Shown: piece after piece, positions 55,621 through 64,000 of the stretch
How the letters are laid out: every line of letters starts with the position of its first letter
Position numbering within the stretch: the first letter of the stretch is position 1
Source of the DNA: Xanthostigma xanthostigma
Lineage: Eukaryota > Arthropoda > Insecta > Raphidioptera > Raphidiidae
Assembly (NCBI GenBank): GCA_963575645.1
Contig: OY754467.1
Span: 23,953,001 to 24,017,000, forward strand
Direction of reading: 5' to 3'
DNA length: 64,000 nucleotides
Position numbers and translations under genes: made by a program
The notes under the pieces: model-generated
Told to the model about the DNA's origin: nothing
Database searches by the model: none
Seen by the model: the letters and a program-made list of their open reading frames with translations, nothing else

Positions 55621-58600
55621 CTAAAAAGTACATAATATACATTAATCCCAGGGATGTACAAGATACCTTATAAAAAGTATCTAAAATACAAGTTACAAGA
55701 TGCTTTTAGAAATGGTATTTGAAATACTAGATACAAAATACGTAGTTTCTAAATACTTTTTGAAAACATATTTTTATTATTCTTAGGTAAAACTTAACTT
55801 TTTAATTCAACGTTTCGGCATCCTTTCGACGACGTCTTCAAGAATGAAAATTCTTTAATAAACCGCGACAAATAGCCGTATAAAGTATAAATATAATGAA
55901 CACCAAAAAACACTTCGAGATCTTAAGCTCTCTTAAACAAAAAAATTAAACATGTACCAAACAAAGAAGTCTAATTTTACAATATTCTTATCTATTTTAG
56001 TAGCGAGATGTAAAATGTTTGGTTATCATTTCAAATTATTTAAAATAAAACGAGTTTTCAATAATATTTTAGTGATCATTTACTATTTACACAAAAAAAA
56101 AATATGTTGCGGCTGGTAAAAGTAACTAGATCATGACGTAATGTAAAAAAAAATGCAAAGGTTAATACTAAAAGTATTTTAGTAAACTTAGTATTTACAA
56201 AATACTAAGATATCAAAAGAATGTATCTAAATTCAAGATACAAAATGATTTCAGATACAAGATGGGAATACGTATTTTGTAAATGAATCACACATTTCTC
56301 TTGTTATTTGATAAACAATTAAGTAATGAGGTAGTGGCAGAGCCCAGAAGATTCCACCGCTGTACCTGGCTGCTTCAGTTATAAAAGGAATTCCTCTCAT
56401 GCAAACAGCACTAGGTTGGGATAAAAAAACTCAATCTGCTCTCTGTCAGGAATAATGGGTGATGAGAAAAAACAAGTGTGTAGAAACATTTGGTTGAAGT
56501 TTTATAATACCGTATTAATTTTATGGCTTTGAAAATTTTCTGTTTCAAAATTTTCCGGAAAACCCACAACTCTACTCGTGATGTCATATTTTTTTTTTTA
56601 ATTATGGACGGCATGCGTATATATAATTATCTACTATAACTATCTAAAAAGAAGAACCAGACTTGAAAAATACTAATTGGCTCCCCCTCCCCCCATATAA
56701 AATAGATGCTTTTCATGCCTGCATAGCTGTCATTAAATAATGCGCTTAACACTAGCGCTGTAAAGTAAATTTAAATTGTAATTTACTATAAGTAATTCAT
56801 TATGTCAGAAATTTGTGATATTTTGAAATTATACTGAAAATACAGTGACAATCAGTCGTTTTATAAGGGATACGTGCAAAAATGTAGTATATATCTCAGG
56901 CGAGACGATATTATGGCTCGCATGACTGTTAAAACTCGCTGACTCGCTTTTCAATACATCACTCACTCGCCTGTAATAACAAACATCACATTCTAGATAC
57001 ATATACTACAATGTTGTATCATTAGAAAGAATTTAAGATGTTTCTACTCAAATTGAAGTATATTTGTGTGCTCAGTACATAATAAAAATGCGATAAAAAC
57101 TCCCTCAGACTGGGCTGAATCTATCCAGGGGAGCGATATCATCGCGGTTGGAAGAAATTAAGCAGTTAATTGAATTTGACCATTATCCGTGCTAATGTCT
57201 ATTAGTAAGTTACATCTATCTAAATGTGTCTTACATCCGTAACGTTCTATATTATTCAATAAATAAAATATATTAACAAAAAATATATAAATTCAATACA
57301 ATAAATATATTTGTCTGAAAAATTGGTCGATAAATTTATATTTAAAAAAATTAGTTTATTAAAGGTTTTTAATTTCGTTTTCTCACTTCATTAGTCAAAA
57401 AAAGAAAAAAATAGGCAGTGACCTAACGACCGACTGTTCTTGGCTGGCGATCTTTATTTTATAACTTTAAGTTCCCTTGATTTTTTGAAGACTTTTTTAA
57501 AATTAATTTACAAAAAACCATTACTAGGGATATTTAGAACCTGAACATATAAAAAAATATCAAATACTGGGAGCAAATATTAACAAAATAGTATAAATAA
57601 TATAACTCCAGGTAAATATCTCAAAACGGTGGGACACACTGTATGTAAACACTTGATTATTATTATTTTTGAAATTGGAATCCCCCTTATTAATCGCGAA
57701 CTCCCGTTTGAGAACCGATGGTCTACATAGTATAGTATTGAAGACAGATCCCTGGGTGAATGCAGAAGTGTCTTAAGTCCAAAATGGCTATTTTGAGCTT
57801 TATATATACCTATACTTATTTAAATGCAGAATAATTTCATGTTTCGCCAAAATATGGTATAATAGAATCTATTATTACCAAATATGGTATAATAATAGTA
57901 TATTGTGCGACTAGTGAGAGAAGGAGAAGATTCCATGAGCGTGAAATTTGCCGCACGAGCGCAGCGAGTGCGGTAAAACCCACGCGAGTGGAATATTCTC
58001 CTTCGATCAATAGTCGCACATAATACTTTATTCAACTAGCAGGAGTAATATGTAATCGGGGCCCTGATAAAAGAGGGAAAAATAATAAATCACTTCATTG
58101 ATTGACGTACCCAACGTCAGTGTATAAACACAAGATTGCCTTGACTTTCGCTGAATTGCGATGCTGTTTTCATATATACAATACCGCCTACCACGTTCCT
58201 ATTGGTCCAGAAGCTGCTTGCAGTTTTTTTCATTATTTAGCGCTTGGGCTTGCTAATGAGTTTCTATTGGTCCAGAAAATTCATTATTACACTAGTGAAG
58301 TAATATATTATTTCTCCCACGCCAGAAAATTCATTATTACACTAGTGGAGTAATATATTATTTCTCCCACGTTTAGCAGGGCCCCAAAATTACATATTAC
58401 TCACGCGTGTTGAATAAAATCTATTATACCATATTTTGGCGAAACATGAAATTATTCTGCATTTAAATATGCTTATAAACATATCTATATCTGTATATAT
58501 AAATATATTTATAAGTATATACTATATAAATAAAATTCCCGTGTCACAATTTTGGCCGAGCTAATGTCCGAAACCACTGAACAAATTTTAATGAAATTTT

Positions 58601-60694
58601 GTAAATGTGTCTTGCTTGGTGCGACTTACGCTATAGGACAGTTTTTATTAAATATTTTGTACAAAATTGCTGTATTTTCTCAAAAAACCTTTTTTAGTAA
58701 CACGTAACGATATCTGTTCCATCAGAAGTCAGTTTTGTTTGTTTGCTTGCTGATAGTTCAGAAGCAAACAAACAACACTTTTTAGTACCAAATAGCGACA
58801 TCTGTTAGAACTTGCAATTTGCTTAAAGCTATTAATTTAGACGCCGGGCCACAAACGAAATACATTTTGCAGAATTATATCTATCGCACCCAGGTGAAAC
58901 GAGACGGACCGCTATAATATTGTAGAGGTAAATTTTGTAAGTATGGATGTAGGAGGCAATCTCCGAAACTACTCATTCGATTTCGAAATTTTTTCACCAA
59001 TATTTAGAATGGACCTTCATGATGGATACAGGCTATATGTTATCGCGTTTAAATAAGAGTGGAGACCAATTTTGCAACGCAAGTCGACGAAAAAACGGCG
59101 ACAATTTACAAATTCGAGTGAAGCGGAACTGGACCGCTAGGAGGTATATAAAACTCAAAATAGCCACTTTGGACTTAAAATACTTCTGCATTCACCCAGC
59201 TAGATCATTTTTACATCGTAATATTACCAGTACTGTATTGTTACGGTCGGAACAATCATGTCATGAATGTCTAGACCAGTGATTCCCAAAGTGGTCTATA
59301 TCGACCCCCAGGGGTCGACGACAACTTGCAAGGGGTCCATGTCAGCGGGAAAAAAAAATGGGGGTCCATGAAATGAAAATGGGGGTCAACGATAGTGAAT
59401 CTTCTAACAAAAAAAGAAACAAACTGGACATCGTTAACCGAAGAGATTTAAGATTAAATCTAACTAAATTGATGCCAAATGTTGAAAATTTATTATTAAA
59501 GCATCAGGTTCATCCCTCACACTAAAAGCATTTATTTTTTGCTTAGTTATTTTATGTAACAGAAAGTAAATTTTAATTTGATTCGTTTAATTTGAATCTA
59601 ATTAATAAATGTATAAATCTAAACATTTCACTACCGTTTTAAATTTAAATCGTTCAAAGTGAGTAGTACTATACCGGTTGTCAAAAATACATTTGAAATT
59701 AATGAATTTGCAAAAAATCAATATCAGATAAGCAGGGGGTCTACCCAAAACCGAAAAACATGGCAAGTGGCCTACGAGACAAAAAAGTTTGGGAGCCTCT
59801 GGTCTAGACTCTAGGACATAATGATAGTACATGCTCACCATCTAGCAACCCTTATGTTAAACTTACACCGACATCTACTGTTGCATAGTAAATACACTAT
59901 TTAACGAAAAGAATAACACTGTGTCATACTTCAACCATTTCCGCTTTTGCTTCGCCGGCCATAGCAAAAATACAATTGTAAGAATTATTGATAACTGGGA
60001 ATGTTAGCGTTATTCGAGCAGGCGGTGGTTTGGGTGAATCTGTGATCGGAGCAACCCACATCGATTTTTCATTCAATAGTTTGTGTCCTGGGAATAGTGA
60101 ACAAGTGTGGCCATCTGGTCCCATTCCAAGTAATAACAAATCAAATCTAGGCAATTCATTTGTTGGGAAGTATTTTGACATCTGTTGAACATAATCGGAA
60201 GCTGCATCATCAGCTGTAAAAGAAACACAATATGTTATTTAAATGATTACTTACTTAAAGTAGTAACTAGTAATATTGTATTTTATTTTTACCAGATACT
60301 CCCTGTTTGATTCTAATGAACTGTTCTTCTTTCAGAGACACTTTCCCAATTAAATCTCGTTTGTAAACACCATATGTTGAGTCAGGACTGTCAACAGGTA
60401 CTATTCTTTCATCACAGAAAAACAACACCCATTTTGACCAGTCTGTTGTGATTTTTGGTAAACCGTTTGATAAATATTTGATTAACGACCCTCCTAGAAA
60501 ACAAATAAAGTACTGAATGTTTGAAAAAAAAAACAGATTTATAGGTGTTACTAAATTGGCAATGTTCGTTTACCAGATAACCCAACATAAAAAGTGTTTT
60601 TCTTTTTTATAGCCTCATTTGCAATGTTTTCAACAGTTGTGCACAGTTTTTCGATGAGGTCAACCTCATTTTCGGTGACAATTGTCTGCGACAT
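55516..60694 (-). CDS. PGLS: 6-phosphogluconolactonase, four exons
   Basis: Exons on the minus strand: 60694-60574, 60493-60293, 60213-59930 and 55620-55516, giving 236 residues plus a stop (human form 258). The enzyme hydrolyses 6-phosphogluconolactone to 6-phosphogluconate, the second step of the oxidative pentose phosphate pathway in the cytosol. Motifs in order: VGLSGGS (about residue 37), FFCDERIVPVDSPDS (about 66), LLLLGMGPDGHTCSLFP with the catalytic-site His (about 129), and VNPSHGILYWILD near the end. All junctions are GT-AG and in phase. The start ATG at 60694 (MSQTIVTENEVD) is the first in frame. The last intron, 4.3 kb, is packed with nested repeats. Convergent with SCaMC. Confidence 0.95.
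55640..56290. repeat. Diverged hAT-type repeat with TATCT/AGATA motifs
   Basis: GGGATGTACAAGATACC near 55650 and many AAATAC, AGATAC and TATCTAAA motifs in both orientations (55660-55770, 56165-56280) resemble the subterminal repeats of hAT MITEs. A clear opposite end is not seen. Confidence 0.4.
57895..58428 (-). mobile_element. Composite fold-back repeat, copy 2 (inverted)
   Basis: Same content as 54350-54877 in reverse orientation, including the duplicated 49-base unit and the CCGCACGAGCGCAGCGAGTG core. A few bases differ and the ends join TATTATACCATATTTTGGCG. Confidence 0.72.
58519..58913 (+). mobile_element. Helitron-like fragment
   Basis: TATAAATAAAATTCCCGTGT then CACAATTTTGG resembles the 5' end of the Helitron at 44400. 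CGAGACGGACCGCTATAAT ends the piece. The usual CTAG end is not intact. Confidence 0.5.
58914..59140 (+). mobile_element. Non-autonomous Helitron, family of 15001-15250
   Basis: ATAATATTGTAGAGGTAAAT at the start; AGGCAATCTCCGAAACTACT, CTTCATGATGGATACAGGCT and AGTCGACGAAAAAACGGCG inside; GGAACTGGACCGCTAG at the end. Matches the minus strand of 15001-15250. Confidence 0.68.
59277..59801 (-). mobile_element. hAT MITE, uninterrupted copy
   Basis: Target duplication GTCTAGAC (59269-59276, 59802-59809). Ends CAGTGATTCCCAAAGTGG and, reversed, CAGAGGCTCCCAAAC. The same family as 20846-22249 but without the 865-bp insertion, so it shows the empty site. Confidence 0.9.
59930..60213 (-). CDS. PGLS: PGLS exon 3
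   Basis: Acceptor TTTTACAG, donor GTATGA. Encodes from a split Ala codon, DDAASDYVQQM, through LLLLGMGPDGHTCSLFP and SPKPPPARITLTFPV to GEAKAEMVE. Contains the active-site region. Confidence 0.95.
60293..60493 (-). CDS. PGLS: PGLS exon 2
   Basis: Acceptor TTTTCTAG, donor GTAAAA. Encodes GGSLIKYLSNGLPKI, WSKWVLFFCDERIVP and QFIRIKQGVS; both ends split codons that match the neighbours. Confidence 0.94.
60574..60694 (-). CDS. PGLS: PGLS exon 1
   Basis: Starts ATG at 60694 after TTTCGACA, ends before donor GTAAACG. Encodes MSQTIVTENEVDLIEKLCTT and later FYVGLS plus the first base of a Gly codon. Confidence 0.92.
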
Positions 60695-61986
60695 TGTCGA
60701 AATATTATACTTTACGAATGTTAAACTCAAATATGCAAGTCACCAGACGTCCGAACGTGTTAAAGGAAAAAGATTGAAGTCTGAAGAGGTTCTTCAATCT
60801 TCAACGAGACTCCAGTGAGTTATCGACTTTGAGTTAGAGAGTATACTGGCAGGTGGCGACACATACTCTGAACAATTGAACACAGAAGCTGTAGAAATGT
60901 TCTCATTTGTTTTCGCGCAACTTAACATAATAATATACAAGCCAAACTTTATAACGACGTGTTGTGGAAACTAAATAATCGGGTGCTGTTTATTTGGAAG
61001 TTATGGAAACCGTTACTGCATTACAAAAAATCGTTTCCAGGATGTATGAGGTACCTATACATTCGTAGACAAAAGTATGTTCATTACAGCGATTAAATTA
61101 TTGTATAACACCTCTATTTCGGCGCAGTTTGTTAAATAATACAAATATATATTAGCATACTTTATGTATTTTTTTATATTTATTTTTTTATATTTTTAGC
61201 TCAATTCTGAAGAAGACCCATATCCGAACCAAAACATTAATTTATTAAAATATAATTTTATATTTTGTCAATATATACCTATTGTCTGAAAAAATGGTCG
61301 ATAATTTTATTTATTAAACAAAATATCAGTATTGAAATTAAAAATAAAATAAAATATGTACCTATTACAATGTGCATAAATACAAGAAAATAGAACATTT
61401 AACTTTGAAAGCAAATAAAATTATTAGGTATACTATGTAGTTTATTGCAAACCTTTTAAAATGTATAAATTGCTTAAAATGGAAGCTCTTTGTGTTTTTA
61501 TTGTTTTATAAGAGGGATTTCAATTTAATTTTCTAAAGCGAATTTTCAAACCTCAAGGGCACCCTTAACTTTTATTCTATATTTCATGTATCATATCAAA
61601 TAGTGCATTACAATGGACACGAGTTGCCTGGTTCGCGTAAATCACGTGGGACTCTTAAATCACGATGCTGTTTACACAGGGTACAACTAGAGTTGTGGGT
61701 TTTCCGGAAAATTTTGAAACAGAAAATTTTCTGAGAAAATTTGCAAAGCCGCAAAATTAATAAGGTATTGAAAAATTAAACTCTCGTTCACTAGAGGCTA
61801 CAAGTAAATAAAACTGGAGTATTTTCATCAACGTTGAATGTGATTCCCTTTTGAGTTTTCTCCTTCCAACAAAAAAAAAATTTAATATTATTTAAATAAT
61901 TAGGTAACAAGGCGTAGATATGTATATATTTGCATTTACCAATAATTTTGTTCCCTCCATGGACTTCAACAAAGTGTTTCCACCAT
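60695..61986. other. PGLS 5' flank, then no recognised gene
   Basis: The first 150 bases are the probable PGLS 5' UTR and promoter. No TATA box is clear. Beyond that the DNA is AT-rich and I see no gene. TTTTCCGGAAAATTTTGAAA near 61699 also occurs, partly inverted, near 56535-56565. Confidence 0.4.
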
Positions 61987-62969
61987 AGATATATATATTT
62001 AATAGATTGCGGATACACTAGCGCCTCCTGTCCCTTTTAGAAGCCATTTTGTATGTGGAATACGCCGTAAAAAGCGCGCGAGATTCAAAAAGATTAAATA
62101 TTCTATAACATGATGTTAATAGGAAAAACAATAAAACTCGTAGTAAACAGTGATATTTCGCTCCAAAACCTGTTTTTATATTGAATCATTTCAAAAATTA
62201 CAAAACTGAGCATAAATATAAAGGATAGCTGCACACGAGGCTAGAAACGCTGCTAGATTCCTTGCTAGATTTGCCTACTAGTTTTCTTGATTGTTCACAC
62301 GAGACTATTTTTCAAGTGTGTTTTGTGGATCATAGATCTGGTGCGCGCGCAGTGACAGTTCGAATATAAATACAGAGCAAAACGTAAAGTAAAGTAAAGT
62401 AAAGTAAAGCTCTTTATTTCTGTTGTCTGGCAGAATGACGCCATGTGGGGGTTTGTTCAAGTGCCCACGTGAAGATACTGCTTCCTGATTGGTGCTTGCT
62501 CACACCTAGCAACAAATCTAGCAGGGAAAATAGCCCCTGTTCTAATTTTAAAACCTATCTTCTGAGCTAGCAAGGCAGCCCGCAGAGACGTCATTCCCAG
62601 CTTCGTGCCCAGCCTACTGGCTAGCAGTACTCCTAGCCTCGTGTGCAGCGGCCTTAATATAAAAGCTTAGAACATTTCACATTGTCAATTTGGCATCAAG
62701 GTTGACAAGCATTGATGCCAAATTGACAATGTAAAATAAGCTTTTATATTATATTTATGCTCAGTTTTGCAATTTTTGAAACGTTTCAATATAAAAATAG
62801 GTTTACTGCGAGTTTGATTGTTTTTCCATTAACATCATATTATAGAATATTTAATCTTTTTGAATCTAGCGCGCTTTTACGGCATATTCCACATACAAAA
62901 TGGCTTCTATAGAACCATTCCGCACAATACTCAAGGATAGGCATCCGCTATCTATTAATATATATATAT
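61987..62969. mobile_element. Fold-back element with a nested Harbinger-like MITE
   Basis: Arms contain AATAGATTGCGGAT, AGAAGCCATTTTGTATGTGG, TTCAAAAAGATTAAATATTC and AAAACTGAGCATAAATATAA and recur inverted at 62700-62969. A second palindrome (GTCAATTTGGCATCAA with its inverse) is at the centre, near 62685-62730. The MITE at 62222-62654 splits the left arm. Confidence 0.75.
62222..62654. mobile_element. Harbinger-like MITE with AGGCCGCTGCACACG ends
   Basis: TAA duplication (62219-62221, 62655-62657). Ends AGGATAGCTGCACACGAGG and, reversed, AGGCCGCTGCACACGAGG, followed by CTAG. Internal CTAGC motifs are repeated, and a short TAAAG tandem lies at 62384-62409. No coding frame. Confidence 0.78.
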
Positions 62970-62970
62970 A

Positions 62971-64000
62971 CTAGCGGACCCGGCGAACTTCGTACCGCCT
63001 AATAGTATAATATATATATATATAGCGGCCCTGTACGTGCTTCGCTACGTATAAAGTGAAATAATAAAACAATTTAATTGGAACATCTGTCTATCTATTG
63101 CACATACCGCTAAACTAGCGGTATGTGCTTTATTATCGCTTTGTGCGTCAGAGCTGACTTTCGTTCATATAAGAAGTTATATCTAAGTTAATTTCACACG
63201 AAATCCATTCAAATTGAAGCTTTTTGAAAAGAGGAGATTCTAATCTATAAAACAGAACCATTTTTAAATCAATTCGAGTTCATAAATACTATTAAAATTG
63301 TAATTGAAAATCATAAACAGCAGTTGTCGGTTGGTCTGTACGTATGTACGTACGTACGTACGTATGTATAAACAGTTTTATTTTATTATTTTTGACAGCT
63401 AATAGTTTAAAAAAACAATATAATAATTGCTGTGTAAATATAGTGTAATCCATAAAACAAGTGCTACACTTCTATACCGTGATAACACCACTTCACTTAG
63501 TAGGCTTCGTGGCGTAATGGTTATGTCGTTGGATCCCCAAGGGCAAGGTCCTGGGTTCGGTTCCTTACGAAATAATTGATTTTTTTCTTTTTTTTTTTCT
63601 TTTTATTTTGTTTTATTTTATTCCACTTGATATTAATTATATATTATATTATGTATAGGTCTTATTTTTTTTTATTTTTGCAAACTTAAAAAAAATATTT
63701 TTTCAATTTTTAATTATTTATTTCTTTAAATTTTTAAATCTTTTTAAATTTATTAAAAATATTTTTTAATTGTTATTTTTTTATCATACAGTGGAAAACT
63801 TGCGGGATGTGCACTTTTGGTTTTGCCAACTATTTTATTTATTTTACATGGACGTATATGTGTGTATGTCGAGCACTCCGGCTGCGCCGTCGTGCCCGGT
63901 GCAAAAGAACGAATGGGGAAGGAAGAAAAAAAAATTAGGGGTGGACTACCCCTAACATTTAGAGGGATGAAAAATAGATGTTGGCGAAGTGACACCTGTA
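62971..64000 (-). mobile_element. Helitron interrupted by the tRNA-like-bearing element; runs off the window
   Basis: Read on the minus strand its 3' end is CGGCGAAC-hairpin, CGGGTCCGCTAG (62971-62974 is CTAG), as in the copy at 44400-45062. Relative to that copy it holds an insertion at 63099-63829. The 5' part lies beyond position 64000. Confidence 0.85.
63099..63829 (+). mobile_element. tRNA-like-bearing element, insertion with defined borders
   Basis: It begins TGCACATACCGCTA (stem-loop) and ends TTTTGCCAA, with CTAT on both sides (63095-63098, 63830-63833; the duplication may be TAT). The Helitron at 44400 shows the uninterrupted site. The tRNA-like segment is at about 63500-63565. It lacks a 128-base piece present in the 9745 copy. 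Confidence 0.82.

Larger units (their letters stand above)
57745..59205. repeat. Fold-back element with several nested insertions
   Basis: Outer arms CTGGGTGAATGCAGAAGT and AAAATGGCTATTTTGAGCTT (57756-57805) recur inverted at 59145-59205. Inside is a second inverted pair, GCAGAATAATTTCATGTTTC (57826 and, inverted, 58443). Inside that is the composite repeat at 57895-58428. Two Helitron pieces (58519-59140) occupy the right side. This is a four-layer nest in intron 3 of PGLS. Confidence 0.7.

Overview
This is an AT-rich nuclear window from an animal, most likely an insect and possibly a hemipteran. The evidence is split genes with GT/AG introns, a eukaryotic tRNA, and insect-type repeats: Helitrons ending in CTAG, hAT, PIF/Harbinger-like and Tc1/mariner MITEs, RTE-like LINE tails, and the interspersed repeat with CTATTACTAAG..CCGCTATCCGTCTGTC. 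The species cannot be fixed from this sequence alone.

Two conserved genes can be supported, and they converge. On the + strand lies the carrier part of a SCaMC-type mitochondrial ATP-Mg/phosphate carrier (SLC25A23/24/25 family). Its two certain coding exons are 48749-48907 and 52451-53206. Two candidate alternative first exons lie at 23473-23598 and 36710-36751; both end in phase 0 on a GTAAGT donor and so can splice in frame to 48749. No EF-hand exon was recognised, so these starts would give short, Ca-insensitive forms; exons of a long form may lie left of the window. On the - strand is a complete four-exon 6-phosphogluconolactonase (60694 down to 55516; 236 residues by my count), whose third intron of 4.3 kb is full of nested repeats. 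A tRNA-Val(TAC) gene is at 3393-3465. Broken coding remnants are a THAP zinc-finger start (757-911), a mariner-type transposase (13283-14351), a CXC-type cysteine-rich protein (41519-42010), a Tigger-type transposase tail (32384-32652) and two LINE tails near 7.1 and 8.1 kb.

The rest is mostly mobile DNA with many fold-back (palindromic) elements. From left to right: a 1.18-kb fold-back (1117-2298); smaller fold-backs and an 8-bp-TSD hAT element (3.6-5.6 kb); a tRNA-like-bearing element (9745-10603); a mariner-like element with about 420-bp inverted repeats (12714-14800); a Helitron fragment and TA-flanked MITE (15.0-15.8 kb); repeats with YY1-like and CRE-like motifs (16.5-17.2 kb); a hAT MITE carrying a nested TA-flanked fold-back (20846-22249); a 2-kb fold-back holding two abutting Harbinger-like MITEs (26613-28562); a tandem array of four such MITEs (30050-30724); two TTAA-flanked MITEs (24580, 32989); a GC-rich hAT element (33666-34286); a nearly perfect 1462-bp palindrome (38425-39886); and Helitrons at 37.5, 44.4, 58.5 and 62.97 kb. 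Several insertions can be dated relative to each other because empty and filled copies occur in the same window.
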